This document shows, piece by piece, positions 35,319 to 44,567 of a DNA stretch of 63,224 nt. Every line of letters starts with the position of its first letter. Position 1 is the stretch's first letter. Origin of the DNA: Oscillatoriales cyanobacterium RM2_1_1. Lineage in GTDB: Bacteria > Cyanobacteriota > Cyanobacteriia > Cyanobacteriales > Microcoleaceae. The stretch spans positions 1 to 63,224 of the forward strand of contig JAAURB010000018.1 in assembly GCA_012033335.1 (NCBI GenBank). Direction: 5' to 3'. The notes under the pieces were generated by a model that worked only from the letters and a program-made list of their open reading frames with translations, had not been told where the DNA came from and searched no databases. The translations under genes and the position numbers were made by a program.

Positions 35319-36987
35319 TGATTACCTGAGGTTCAAGGTTTGCAGTTAAAGGTTCATTCTTGCCATAACCATAGGGTTCAGCGATCACAATTGGCAGCTC
35401 TTCAAAATTCTCAATTGGGGGAGGCGAAGATACTAACCATTCCAGCCCAATGGCGCGCCAGGGGTTAGCTGGAGCTTGCTTACCCTGGATCCAGGAACTC
35501 ACCATATTCAAAACAAAGGGTAGGGTTGAGATCCCCAGAATAAACCCCCCCAGACTGGCCAACACATTCCAATAAGCAAACTCCGGGTCGTAGGAAGCAA
35601 CTCGCCGGGGCATTCCCATCAATCCCGCCGGGTGCATCGGCAAAAAGTTCAGATTCGTGCCCAGGAAGGCCAACCAGAAATGCAGTTTCCCCAAGCCCTC
35701 AGAATACATTTTCCCGGTCATTTTCGGGAACCAGTGATAGAACCCGGCAAACAACCCCATAGCAATGGTACCGTACACCACATAATGAAAATGGCCCACG
35801 ACGAAGTAGGTATTATTGACATGAATATCAATCGGCACCGAGCCCAACATGATGCCGGTGATTCCAGCAAAGACAAACATGACAATTCCCCCCAACGCAA
35901 ACAGCATCGGAGTATCGAGGCGCAATTTGCCCCCCCAAATCGTGGCCACCCAAGCAAATACTTTGATTCCCGTCGGTACTGCCACCAGCATGGTGGTAAA
36001 CATAAACAACAATCGTAGCCAACTGGCAGTTCCGCTGGCATACATATGATGCACCCAGACCAAGCCGCTAACCGCCGTAATTAACAGCGACGAAACCGCA
36101 ACCACCTTGTATCCAAAAAGAGGTTTGCGGGCATAGACCGGTAAAACCTCTGAAAAAATCCCAAACACCGGCAACACCATAACATACACCGCCGGATGGG
36201 AATAAAACCAGAAGAAATGCTGATATAACACTGGATTGCCCCCCTGGGCTGGATCAAAGAAGCTAGTGCCGACAGTCAGGTCAAACAATAACATCACCGC
36301 CCCTGCCGTTAATGCCGGTAAGCCAAAAAGCTGGATAATCTGAGCCGCTAGCACTGTCCAGACAAAGGCTGGCATCCGGAAGAAGGTCATGCCAGGGGCC
36401 CGCAGTTTAAAAATGGTAGTGACGATATTCACCGCCCCCATAATCGAAGAAACCCCAGAAATAGCCACCGCCACTAACCAGAGAAACTGGCCATTGATCA
36501 GGTTTCCAGTAGGGTTCTGCAAACTCACCGGAGGGTACGCCCACCAACCCGACTGGGAAGGCCCCCCAGGCACAAAGAAACTCCCCAGCAAAATCAGGCT
36601 GAATACCGGAAACATCCAGAATCCAACCATATTCAATCGGGGAAAGGCCATATCCCGGGCCCCGATCATCAGAGGCACCAGATAATTAGCAAATCCCAAC
36701 AGCACCGGAAAAGTCCACATGAATAACATGATGGTTCCGTGCATGGTGAATAGAGCATTGTAAACGGCACGATCCACTAGGTCAGCTTCGGGAGTGATCA
36801 GTTCTCCCCGCATCACCATAGCCAACAATCCCCCCACCAGAAAGAAGATGAAAGCCGTAAACAGATATTGAATGCCAATCACTTTGTGGTCGGTACTGAA
36901 GCTAAAATAGCGTTTCCAGTTGTCCGGCGCCCCCGGTTGGGGTTGCTGGTTACTGGAGGAAATTCCTTCGAGTAGCGCATCAGTCAT
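35311..36987 (-). CDS. ctaD: Heme-copper oxidase subunit I (ARTO operon)
   Basis: A 558-residue A-type catalytic subunit. The ligands are in place: TMHGTIMLFMW (low-spin heme His), FYSHPAVYVMVLP with the CuB His and cross-linked Tyr, WVHHMYASG (two CuB His) and VVGHFHYVVYG (both heme His). The K-channel Lys lies in PTGIKVFAW. Together with subunit II lacking CuA this is the cyanobacterial alternative respiratory terminal oxidase, thought to take electrons from quinol in the cytoplasmic membrane. It overlaps ctaC by four bases. Confidence 0.96.
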   Translation of the reverse strand: MTDALLEGISSSNQQPQPGAPDNWKRYFSFSTDHKVIGIQYLFTAFIFFLVGGLLAMVMRGELITPEADLVDRAVYNALFTMHGTIMLFMWTFPVLLGFANYLVPLMIGARDMAFPRLNMVGFWMFPVFSLILLGSFFVPGGPSQSGWWAYPPVSLQNPTGNLINGQFLWLVAVAISGVSSIMGAVNIVTTIFKLRAPGMTFFRMPAFVWTVLAAQIIQLFGLPALTAGAVMLLFDLTVGTSFFDPAQGGNPVLYQHFFWFYSHPAVYVMVLPVFGIFSEVLPVYARKPLFGYKVVAVSSLLITAVSGLVWVHHMYASGTASWLRLLFMFTTMLVAVPTGIKVFAWVATIWGGKLRLDTPMLFALGGIVMFVFAGITGIMLGSVPIDIHVNNTYFVVGHFHYVVYGTIAMGLFAGFYHWFPKMTGKMYSEGLGKLHFWLAFLGTNLNFLPMHPAGLMGMPRRVASYDPEFAYWNVLASLGGFILGISTLPFVLNMVSSWIQGKQAPANPWRAIGLEWLVSSPPPIENFEELPIVIAEPYGYGKNEPLTANLEPQVINE

Positions 36988-37928
36988 GGGGTATTTTCCT
37001 TGGAACCAGAATAATTAACAGTGGGAGGAGTGGCTGGAATTACCGTCTTCCAGCCCGTGCTGATCGGATTTTCAGAAGCCTGAGTGTATTCATCAAAGGC
37101 TTGATTGTAGGCAACTGTAGGTACTTTATTGGCAGCCTCAATTAGCCAAGTTTTGTAATCCTCTGGAGAATGCACCACCACATTAGTTTGCATCGCCGCA
37201 AAGTAAGTACCGCTGTAGTTAGAATCCCGCAGGCGATAATTACCGACTTGAATTGGGGTGAATTCCAGATTATTCACCTGACCTGGAATGATATCCTGCT
37301 TCACCCGAAACGCTGGAATATAAAGCCCGTGGATCACATCATCGGAGGTCATGGTGAGCTTGATCCGACGATTCTGGGGGAGATGCAATTCTGTACTGGT
37401 CACATTGTGTCCTGGATAACGAAACTCCCAAACCCACTGTCGGGACAACACCTGAATTTCCTCAGATTGATCATCCTCAGCAGTCTCACGGGCAGCCGTT
37501 TCCGGGTCAGAAGAGGCCATCGGTGCCGCCTCAGCCATGGCCATCATCGAATGATTGTGATCCATGGGGCCGCGAATCTCTATCTGAGTGTAGATTTGAT
37601 AACTATAGGTCGCCAACCCTAGGACTAACAAGATGGGAATCGTGGTCCAGACTATCTCCAGGGTAAGATTGCCCTCAATCGGGGGGCCATCACTGTAGTC
37701 ATACTTTCCAGCCCTATGAAACAAAATGGAATAACCAACTGTTCCCGCGACCCCCAGGAAAATAAAGGTTGCAATTCCCGTTAGCACGCTGAATAAGGTA
37801 TCAATTAGCTTGGATTCAGCGGAAGCCTGGGGGGGAAGCCAGCCAGGAGCTTGCTGGGCCATCCACCAACTGACGATCACCAACGCGATCGCCACAACCG
37901 TCAATGTTAAAATCGTGCGTGATTTCAT
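36984..37928 (-). CDS. ctaC: Oxidase subunit II without CuA ligands (ARTO type)
   Basis: A 314-residue protein with an N-terminal membrane anchor (ILTLTVVAIALVIVSWWM), a second helix (about residues 45-70), EIVWTTIPILLVLGLATYSY and a periplasmic cupredoxin domain. DDVIHGLYIPAFRVKQDIIP keeps the first CuA-type His. The site that should read C-x-x-x-C-x-x-x-H is RLRDSNYSGTYFAAMQTNVV: both Cys and the His are replaced while the Met remains. Without CuA the enzyme cannot take electrons from cytochrome c in the usual way, so it is assigned as the ARTO (quinol oxidase-like) form. A Met/Ala/His segment near residue 130 (MDHNHSMMAMAEAAPMASSD) is unusual. Confidence 0.94.
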   Translation of the reverse strand: MKSRTILTLTVVAIALVIVSWWMAQQAPGWLPPQASAESKLIDTLFSVLTGIATFIFLGVAGTVGYSILFHRAGKYDYSDGPPIEGNLTLEIVWTTIPILLVLGLATYSYQIYTQIEIRGPMDHNHSMMAMAEAAPMASSDPETAARETAEDDQSEEIQVLSRQWVWEFRYPGHNVTSTELHLPQNRRIKLTMTSDDVIHGLYIPAFRVKQDIIPGQVNNLEFTPIQVGNYRLRDSNYSGTYFAAMQTNVVVHSPEDYKTWLIEAANKVPTVAYNQAFDEYTQASENPISTGWKTVIPATPPTVNYSGSKENTP

Positions 37929-37984
37929 GCAAACCTACAATTAGCAACTTAACAACAATTCTCAGTCCTGAACTCTACTCATCC

Positions 37985-38026
37985 TCAACTTGCAATCTTC
38001 AACTTGTAATTCTCAGGCTTGCAAGC
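37985..38026 (+). repeat. 14-bp units, two to three tandem copies
   Basis: TCAACTTGCAATCT and TCAACTTGTAATTC are adjacent, followed by a weaker TCAGGCTTGCAAGC that ends right at the stop codon of the upstream membrane gene (minus strand). Confidence 0.75.
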
Positions 38027-38635
38027 TTATCGCAGCAAAGCGTTTGGGTCTTGGCCAATTCTCAAGAGCCGGTCAGCGGTAACATGAACGCCAAATTCCC
38101 CTCCCAGATGTGCCCCAAGGGTTCCATGAACAAACATCAAAGCAAAAATTCCCAATCCAGCCGCGAGATAACTCCACTGTACCTGTTGGGAGCGATCGCG
38201 TCGCCAGACAAACCGTTGAAATCCTCGCCAGACCGTCATTGCCACAATCAAGCCCAACAAAGCGACACCGCCCACACCATGCCAGAGCATTGTTTGCATG
38301 GCCTCAAGCCCCCAGGCACTCTGGATACCCGCCGGAGGAGCGGCCAACAAAACCTCATAAAAGCCAGCCGCCACCGTAAAAAAGGTAATGATGGCAGACG
38401 CTAACATGTTGTACCAACCTACATCAAAAAAGTTGGAGCGCGCCGCTGGAATCGCCATAAACTTAAAGACAGGTTTCTCTAGGGGATACAGGAGCCCGAC
38501 AATGTCAAAGGCGATCGCCACAATAAATAATCCCAGAGTCAGATGCACTAGATTGGGATGAATAGGTAATACATAGGGCAAACCATTAGGCCCGAGCTGA
38601 TCCCCAAGTTGATCAATCAGTTCTGAACTCATCAC
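38027..38635 (-). CDS. DUF2231 membrane protein (oxidase operon)
   Basis: A 202-residue membrane protein with about four helices. The block YVLPIHPNLVHLTLGLFIVA has the H-P-x-x-V-H pattern of DUF2231, followed by WYNMLASAIITFFTVAAGF and LWHGVGGVALLGLIVAMTVW. Such His-bearing four-helix proteins often bind heme. It overlaps the preceding DUF2231 gene by four bases and lies 98 bases upstream of ctaC. Pairs of DUF2231 genes upstream of ctaCDE are a known arrangement in cyanobacteria; a heme or quinol role for the oxidase is inferred. Confidence 0.88.
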   Translation of the reverse strand: MMSSELIDQLGDQLGPNGLPYVLPIHPNLVHLTLGLFIVAIAFDIVGLLYPLEKPVFKFMAIPAARSNFFDVGWYNMLASAIITFFTVAAGFYEVLLAAPPAGIQSAWGLEAMQTMLWHGVGGVALLGLIVAMTVWRGFQRFVWRRDRSQQVQWSYLAAGLGIFALMFVHGTLGAHLGGEFGVHVTADRLLRIGQDPNALLR

Positions 38636-39132
38636 AACACTCCATCGCGAATGGCTTCAACTACAGGAACAGAGTGCAGTCCGTAGACCCACACCAGTTC
38701 ATCACCCAGATAAACCTGAAAAAACACCAGTCCAATCAATAGCAACTCAACCCCCAAATAGGGCAGTGTCAATTGTTGGTTCATGTCATTAAAGCGAATA
38801 ATATAGCGCCATGCTGTCAGTGCTGCAATTATCCCGGAAAGCGACCAACCAATGATTGTGTGCAGATTTAGTGTAGATTCAACTGCATCATAGGGTTGGG
38901 CTAACCCCGCTTCCAATTGTCCGAAAATAATGGCAACAAAGATAGAAACTGTCGCAAAGGACAGATTCCACCAACTGACTTCATACAGTCGAGGATTCCG
39001 GGTAAAATAGCCAATTACGTCACAGAGAACTGCAAATAAAACCATGGCAATTACAAAGTGAACTACGATGGGGTGCAGGGTATCAGGATAAGGTAGGTTG
39101 TGATCATTGAGTGGTGGCAGATATTCAAACAC
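38632..39132 (-). CDS. DUF2231 membrane protein, first gene of the oxidase operon
   Basis: A 166-residue membrane protein of the same family as its neighbour, with about four helices. YPDTLHPIVVHFVIAMVLFA carries the H-P-x-x-V-H motif near the N-terminus, and LNLHTIIGWSLSGIIAALTA another His. It opens the operon of five genes (two DUF2231, ctaC, ctaD, ctaE) on the minus strand. Its promoter must lie in the 39.13-39.29 kb spacer. Confidence 0.88.
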   Translation of the reverse strand: MFEYLPPLNDHNLPYPDTLHPIVVHFVIAMVLFAVLCDVIGYFTRNPRLYEVSWWNLSFATVSIFVAIIFGQLEAGLAQPYDAVESTLNLHTIIGWSLSGIIAALTAWRYIIRFNDMNQQLTLPYLGVELLLIGLVFFQVYLGDELVWVYGLHSVPVVEAIRDGVL

Positions 39133-39705
39133 AATATTCCCCTATAAGCTTCTATCAACAAAAATCTTGTATACGAAAGCACCTACGATCAGAAGCCACA
39201 TGCCTCTCCTGTAGTATAGATGAAAGCCAAATTTCCTTGCAGAATCTTAAGGATTTTCTTGTCTAGGGATCGACAGGTACAGGAACTAAGTAGGTGGTTG
39301 TAATTAATTGTCAGATGGAAGGGGGTTTAAGGCTTCGCCCTAAGAAGGGGGCAGTGCTCCTTCATCCCCAATCTTCTAATTACCCATCTTCTAACGAATT
39401 GCGTTAAGCTGCCTAGCTAGGGATCAGCAAATAAACTCGTGGGAAACCAGGTTCGTAAAGTATCCCTGCGACAATTTGGCATCAAAACCCATGAACACTA
39501 TGGTTTGAAACGCTATAGGTTGAGTTGTAGGCTGTGAACTCTGTACATTGTTTTTGTACATTGTTAATGATGGTACCGGAGTTACATTCGTGGGGATGTG
39601 TCACGATCAACTCCATTCATTTGTCTTAATCTGTAAGGCCAGGATCGAAATCTAGCTTTTTTGCTATGCTGTTAGATCGGATTGATTGTGCTCGTATTTA
39701 CTGCT
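39133..39705. other. Divergent intergenic region between the oxidase operon and sixA
   Basis: These 573 bases hold the MITE-like copy at 39287-39415 and no gene I can support. The spacer near 39540-39570 has CTGTACATTG repeated as TTGTACATTG (period 15-16). Promoters of the oxidase operon and sixA should be within, unresolved. Confidence 0.5.
39287..39415 (+). repeat. MITE-like element, copy 2
   Basis: Begins TAAGTAGGTGGTTGTAATTA and ends AATTGCGTTAAGCTGCCTA, flanked by TA on both sides. It has the inner GGCTTCGCC and GGGGGCAGTGCTCC hairpins. It is the longest of three copies (129 bases). Confidence 0.85.
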
Positions 39706-40200
39706 ATGACTACGCTCTACCTGATTCGCCACGGAATTGCTGCTGCACGAGAACTCCACGAAACTGATGAGGAGCGACCGTTAACCAAGGAGGGCGATCG
39801 CAAGACCCGCAAGATTGCCAAATCATTACTGGATCTGGAGTTGCAGTTTGATCTGATTCTTACCAGTCCCTTGCTCCGGGCCAGACAAACCGCCGAAATT
39901 TTACAGATTACCGGGTTGAGTAGTCAGATTGAAGAATGTGCAGCCTTAGCCCCCGACGGCAATATTGCGGCCTGGCTAGATTGGTACAGCAATTGGAGTC
40001 CAACTGCCTGTAATAGCCTGGCTTTGGTTGGCCATCAGCCGGATCTGGGCCACTGGGCTGAAATCTTAATCTGGGGAGAATCCCGGGGGGTATTGGTGGT
40101 CAAAAAAGCTGGAGTGCTTGGGATTACTCTACCGGAATCGGATATCCTGGGGAGCAGTCAATTGTTCTGGCTCACGCCACCCAAGTTTTTGCTGCCCTGA
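39706..40200 (+). CDS. sixA: Phosphohistidine phosphatase SixA-like
   Basis: A 164-residue histidine-phosphatase family protein from ATG 39706 (MTTLYLIRHGIAAA with the catalytic RHG). Then ERPLTKEGDRKTRKIAKSLL, DLILTSPLLRARQTAEIL and LALVGHQPDLG with the second His. A frame open from TTG 39682 adds eight residues before the conserved start and is unlikely. In other bacteria SixA removes phosphate from His-containing phosphotransfer proteins. It stands alone upstream of gltA. Confidence 0.9.
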   Translation: MTTLYLIRHGIAAARELHETDEERPLTKEGDRKTRKIAKSLLDLELQFDLILTSPLLRARQTAEILQITGLSSQIEECAALAPDGNIAAWLDWYSNWSPTACNSLALVGHQPDLGHWAEILIWGESRGVLVVKKAGVLGITLPESDILGSSQLFWLTPPKFLLP

Positions 40201-40359
40201 TTTTTTACCGCAAGTTTTCCCTTAGTAATCTCCTGCTCATTCCCCTGACCCTATCCCCAAGCATTAAGATTCAATGATTAAGTTCATGTCAGCATAGTCC
40301 TTTCACAAATTAATCTGATAATCTAACTTCATTGAACCTCACTCCATCTTGAAAGTCCT

Positions 40360-41562
40360 ATGATTGCCGTTAGCGAATTCAAACCTGGTTTAGAAGGTGT
40401 ACCTGCAACTCTGTCTAGTATTAGCTGCGTTGATGGACAGCAAGGTATTTTGGAATATCGGGGAATTCGGATTGAAGAACTCGCAGAAAAAAGCTCTTTT
40501 TTAGAAGTGGCCTATTTATTGATCTGGGGCAAACTTCCCATCAAAGAAGAGTTGGACAGCTTTAAGCATGAAATCCAGTCCCATCGCCGGATTAAGTATC
40601 GGATTCGGGACATGATGAAGTGCTTCCCGGAAACGGGTCATCCGATGGATGCTTTGCAGACCTCCGCTGCTGCCTTGGGATTGTTTTATGCTCGACGGGC
40701 CCTAGACGACCCGCAATACATTCGCAAAGCGGCTGTTCGTCTCCTGGCCAAGATTCCTACAATGGTGGCGGCATTTCAGATGATGCGCAAGGGCAATGAT
40801 CCGATTCAGCCCCGAGATGATCTGGACTACTCTGCTAATTTCCTTTACATGCTGAATGAGCGGGAACCCGATCCCCTAGCGGCCCGTATTTTTGATGTTT
40901 GCCTCACCCTTCACGCTGAGCACACGATTAACGCTTCTACATTCTCAGCTATGGTGACGGCCTCGACCCTGACAGATCCTTATGCGGTAGTTGCTTCCGC
41001 CGTTGGCACCCTAGCAGGCCCCCTCCATGGGGGAGCCAATGAAGAGGTATTGGTCATGCTGGAGGAAATTGGTTCAGTCGGAAATGTCCGGCCTTATCTA
41101 GATCAGTTGATTGCTAACAAAGCAAAGATCATGGGATTCGGCCATCGGGTTTACAAGGTCAAAGATCCTAGGGCAACTGTTCTACAACAATTGGCAGAGC
41201 AGCTCTTTGAAAAGTTTGGTCGCGATGAATATTATGAAATTGCTCTGGAACTTGAAACCGCTGTTGAAGAACGTCTAGGTCATAAGGGCATCTATCCCAA
41301 TGTAGATTTCTATTCAGGATTGGTTTATCGCAAGTTGGGAATTCCGGAGGATCTGTTTACTCCCGTTTTTGCGATCGCTCGGGTGGCAGGATGGCTGGCC
41401 CACTGGAAGGAACAACTGGGCAAAAATCGGATTTTTCGACCGACTCAAATTTATACGGGTTCCCATGAGGAACCGTATATTCCGATTGAGCGGCGGGCGG
41501 TCTCTCTGGAACGGGTCAGGGTTGACAGTCTAGAGCAACATCTAGAACGCAATGGTAAATGA
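40360..41562 (+). CDS. gltA: Citrate synthase
   Basis: A 400-residue enzyme, type II-like in size for cyanobacteria. Signature regions: SSISCVDGQQGILEYRGIRI, FPETGHPMDALQTSAAAL, LTLHAEHTINASTFSAMVTA with catalytic His, GPLHGGANEEVLVMLEEIG with the second His, and GFGHRVYKVKDPRA. It condenses oxaloacetate and acetyl-CoA. It ends one base from the stop of the alkyltransferase-like gene on the other strand, a very tight convergent pair with no terminator between. Confidence 0.96.
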   Translation: MIAVSEFKPGLEGVPATLSSISCVDGQQGILEYRGIRIEELAEKSSFLEVAYLLIWGKLPIKEELDSFKHEIQSHRRIKYRIRDMMKCFPETGHPMDALQTSAAALGLFYARRALDDPQYIRKAAVRLLAKIPTMVAAFQMMRKGNDPIQPRDDLDYSANFLYMLNEREPDPLAARIFDVCLTLHAEHTINASTFSAMVTASTLTDPYAVVASAVGTLAGPLHGGANEEVLVMLEEIGSVGNVRPYLDQLIANKAKIMGFGHRVYKVKDPRATVLQQLAEQLFEKFGRDEYYEIALELETAVEERLGHKGIYPNVDFYSGLVYRKLGIPEDLFTPVFAIARVAGWLAHWKEQLGKNRIFRPTQIYTGSHEEPYIPIERRAVSLERVRVDSLEQHLERNGK

Positions 41563-41563
41563 A

Positions 41564-41914
41564 TTAATCAGAACTGTGGTTAAGGGCTTGGTCTAGGGGC
41601 TGGGATGGATGCCAGCGGTATTGGTTCAGGTCAATTTTGTCCTGAGGATTGAAGACAATGCCTTCTGCTTCTAGGCGCGATCGCTGCAAATAGTCCGCCC
41701 CGTTACGAGCTGTAGAATAAGAGATTTCTCCCCTAGCATTGATCACCCGATGCCAGGGAATTTCAGGATCTTGTAGCACGACTTTATACAGGGCATAGCC
41801 CACCAACCGAGCTTTCCCATACAAATTGGCCAAATCTGCCACCTGACCATAGGTTGCTACTTTGCCTTGGGGAATCTGCCGCACCACATTGTAGATTTCT
41901 GTATATTTTCCCAT
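41564..41914 (-). CDS. Alkyltransferase-like (ATL) protein, MGMT homologue without Cys
   Basis: A 116-residue protein of the MGMT DNA-binding family. It has VVRQIPQGKVATYGQVADLA and RLVGYALYKVV with the helix-turn-helix Arg. The active site PCHRV of true O6-alkylguanine methyltransferases reads PWHRV, Cys replaced by Trp. Proteins with this change (ATLs) cannot remove the alkyl group but bind alkylated DNA and hand it to nucleotide excision repair in the family. Normal length for ATLs. Confidence 0.92.
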   Translation of the reverse strand: MGKYTEIYNVVRQIPQGKVATYGQVADLANLYGKARLVGYALYKVVLQDPEIPWHRVINARGEISYSTARNGADYLQRSRLEAEGIVFNPQDKIDLNQYRWHPSQPLDQALNHSSD

Positions 41915-42072
41915 CCTGAATCTAGCTATTTCTTTCTAAAAGCCTCACAGACAGGGGTTTCAAAAATTTTATCAATGGCACATCCGTAGAGTTGAGGTTG
42001 GGAGAAAATCCAGGAAAATTGTACAGGCCAATAGCCCGGAGCCAATAGGGGCAAAGTAGGAAAGTTTCCGAG

Positions 42073-43371
42073 CTAGAGAGAGGCCATAACCGTCTTCACG
42101 GCAGACAGGGTTTGGGCAATATCCTGTTCCGTGTGGGCGATGGAACTAAATCCCGCTTCAAATTGAGACGGTGCTAGATAAATTCCTTGCTCTAACATTC
42201 CCCGATGAAATCGACCGAATTTAGCCAGGTCTGACGTTTTGGCATCATCGTAGTTATGCACTGGCCCTAGGGTAAAGAAGAACCCAAACATGCCACTGAT
42301 GTGCCCGCCACAGGCATTATGCCCGGTTGCTTGAGCAATCTCCAGCATCCCGTTCGCCAGTTTTCCGGTGATCTGGTCGAGATATTCGTAGGTTCCCGGC
42401 TTTTGTAGCAATTCCAGGGTTTTAATCCCCGCTGTCATTGCCAGGGGATTTCCGGATAGGGTTCCGGCTTGATACATGGGGCCCGAGGGAGCCACCAACG
42501 CCATAATATCTTGCCGTCCACCGTAAGCCCCTACGGGTAACCCTCCACCAATAATTTTCCCCAGGGTTGTCAAGTCTGGAGTAACCCCAAATTTTTCCTG
42601 AGCCCCCCCATAGGCGATCCGAAATCCAGTCATCACCTCATCAAAAACCAGCAAGGCCCCATGCTCTTGAGTGATCACCCGCAGCCCCTCCAGAAAACCC
42701 GCATCCGGAACGATAAAGCCGGAATTTCCCACAACAGGTTCCAGGATGATCCCCGCGATCGCATCGGGATTCTCAGCAAATAGAGCTTTGACGGCCTCCA
42801 AATCGTTGTAGGGGGCGTTTAAGGTATTGGCAGTGACGCTTTTGGGAACCCCAGGGGAGTCAGGCAGACCCAGGGTGGCGACTCCTGATCCCGCCTTGAC
42901 CAGAAACATATCAGCATGGCCATGGTAACAGCCTTCAAATTTGATAATCTTATCCCGGCCTGTGAAAGCCCGCATCAAACGCAGCACGGACATACAGGCC
43001 TCTGTACCGGAATTCACAAACCGTACCATCTCAATGCTGGGGACTGCTTCAATCACCATTTCTGCCAGGACATTTTCTAGAACACAGGGAGCCCCAAAGC
43101 TGGTTCCCTTGTCGAGGGCATCCCGCAGAGCCGCCAACACATCCGGATGGGCATGACCACAAATAGCTGGCCCCCAGGTTCCTACATAGTCGATGTATTG
43201 GTTGCCATCGATATCCCAGATATAAGCGCCCTTGACCCGATCAAACACAATTGGTTGTCCGCCTACGGATTTAAAGGCTCTGACGGGGGAACTGACTCCC
43301 CCTGGCATCAGTTTTTGAGCAGCGGTGAAAATTTCTTCTGAAGCAGTGGTTTTTAACGGCATTGCGACCAT
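42073..43371 (-). CDS. hemL: Glutamate-1-semialdehyde 2,1-aminomutase
   Basis: A 432-residue PLP enzyme that makes 5-aminolevulinate, the entry to chlorophyll and heme in plants and cyanobacteria. Blocks: [80 protein letters not shown] and [20 protein letters not shown] with the Schiff-base Lys. Standard size. No close partner genes; it has its own upstream region. Confidence 0.97.
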   Translation of the reverse strand: MVAMPLKTTASEEIFTAAQKLMPGGVSSPVRAFKSVGGQPIVFDRVKGAYIWDIDGNQYIDYVGTWGPAICGHAHPDVLAALRDALDKGTSFGAPCVLENVLAEMVIEAVPSIEMVRFVNSGTEACMSVLRLMRAFTGRDKIIKFEGCYHGHADMFLVKAGSGVATLGLPDSPGVPKSVTANTLNAPYNDLEAVKALFAENPDAIAGIILEPVVGNSGFIVPDAGFLEGLRVITQEHGALLVFDEVMTGFRIAYGGAQEKFGVTPDLTTLGKIIGGGLPVGAYGGRQDIMALVAPSGPMYQAGTLSGNPLAMTAGIKTLELLQKPGTYEYLDQITGKLANGMLEIAQATGHNACGGHISGMFGFFFTLGPVHNYDDAKTSDLAKFGRFHRGMLEQGIYLAPSQFEAGFSSIAHTEQDIAQTLSAVKTVMASL

Positions 43372-43718
43372 GATTTTAAAGTCTCCTGAGTGGTGCTTAA
43401 TATTCCTGGGCCCGGGGTACAGGTAATATTAGTGATGGGCAGTTGGATCCGGATTAAGATTCCCAGCCTCTATATCAACCTGAACATAAGAGAGCGGCGA
43501 ATTTTAGATGGATGGGGCTTTAAAGAACGTTTGATTTGAAAGGACATTTTAGATGGATTTTGGCAGTTCTTCGCTTCATTTCAGCTCAATGTGTCCGATG
43601 GGGACAGGGGTGACAAAATTCTTTACAGCTTAGTTAAAGGTGAGTTTTAGAGATTTTAGATATAGTCTCCCCCTCATTTTACAATCAATGTAGCGATTCA
43701 GAATAATGCTGAAATAAA
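43372..43718. other. Divergent intergenic region between hemL and hisE
   Basis: These 347 bases should contain both promoters. TTTTAGATGGAT occurs twice about 40-50 bases apart (near 43503 and 43549). No gene seen. No HisI-like frame was found before hisE. Confidence 0.5.
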
Positions 43719-44015
43719 ATGACAGAACCACAGAGTGATCAGGTGCTCTCGGAGCTATTTGAAGTGATTTGCGATCGCCGCGATCGCCCCCAATCCGACT
43801 CCTATACCTGTAAATTGTTTCAGGGGGGTGACAATAAAATTCTGAAGAAAATTGGTGAAGAATCTACAGAAGTCGTGATGGCTTGTAAGGATGCTGATCC
43901 AGATAGCATTGCCGCCGAGGTTGCTGACTTGTTTTATCACACCCTGGTTGCCCTGGCTTATCATCAGGTTGATCTGCAAGCGGTGTATCAGAAACTGGCA
44001 GAGCGACGACGGTGA
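43719..44015 (+). CDS. hisE: Phosphoribosyl-ATP pyrophosphatase, stand-alone
   Basis: A 98-residue protein corresponding to the second half of the bifunctional HisIE. LFEVICDRRDRPQSDSYTCK, the conserved GGDNKILKKIGEESTEVVMA and EVADLFYHTLVALAYHQVDL match the HisE pyrophosphatase. Many cyanobacteria use fused HisIE of about 215 residues; here no HisI part precedes it, so the hisI function must be encoded elsewhere or this gene is one of two copies. Start ATG 43719 is preceded by GAAATAAA. Confidence 0.92.
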   Translation: MTEPQSDQVLSELFEVICDRRDRPQSDSYTCKLFQGGDNKILKKIGEESTEVVMACKDADPDSIAAEVADLFYHTLVALAYHQVDLQAVYQKLAERRR

Positions 44016-44079
44016 AAGTATCGGGTTGGCCTATCGGAAGTAGAGGATTTGGAGCGGAGTAATTCTAGAATTTTAAGCT

Positions 44080-44120
44080 AAGTATTTTGAGTCAAGTATT
44101 TTGAGCTAGTATTTGAGCTG
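44080..44120 (+). repeat. 14-bp units, three tandem copies
   Basis: AAGTATTTTGAGTC, AAGTATTTTGAGCT and AGTATTTGAGCTG follow one another between hisE and the next gene. The third is one base short. Confidence 0.88.
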
Positions 44121-44306
44121 AAGTACCAATTTCAAACCCTAATCTTAAGTGCTGTCTTCAGCCGCCAGAATGAGATAATATTGACTTTTACAGCTCAGAC
44201 TGGCTTTGAAAACCTTATAAAGTAAGGGTTTTAGGTTGCCTTTCAGAAAGCAAGCCACAGACTTCAAGCTAATTTTAGTTCGGTAAATTACAGGTCAGGT
44301 AAAATC

Positions 44307-44567
44307 ATGATAGAACAGCGGCTCATCTCTCTCAAAATTTGTTATCTCAATGGGGAATCTCAGAGTTTTGAATTTCCTGCTCCCCAGGAAGAAAAAGCCA
44401 TGTTGGCTAGCTATATTCAACGGATTCTGACGGCAGAAGAATTAATGCTAGAAGTTGACAATTGCCTGGTGGTAATCCCGATGCAAAATATTCAGCGGTT
44501 AGAAATTTCGCCCCCTCCTTTGAAGTTACCTGATACGGTAATTCAAGGAGTCCATCAAATCTCATGA
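44307..44567 (+). CDS. Conserved small hypothetical, upstream of sbcD
   Basis: An 86-residue protein of unknown family; no catalytic motif or membrane segment. It opens MIEQRLISLKICYLNGESQS and has an amphipathic middle (EEKAMLASYIQRILTAEELM), ending near PPPLKLPDTVIQG. It overlaps the nuclease gene by four bases (ATGA), implying translational coupling, so a link with SbcD-like DNA repair is plausible but unproven. Confidence 0.7.
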   Translation: MIEQRLISLKICYLNGESQSFEFPAPQEEKAMLASYIQRILTAEELMLEVDNCLVVIPMQNIQRLEISPPPLKLPDTVIQGVHQIS

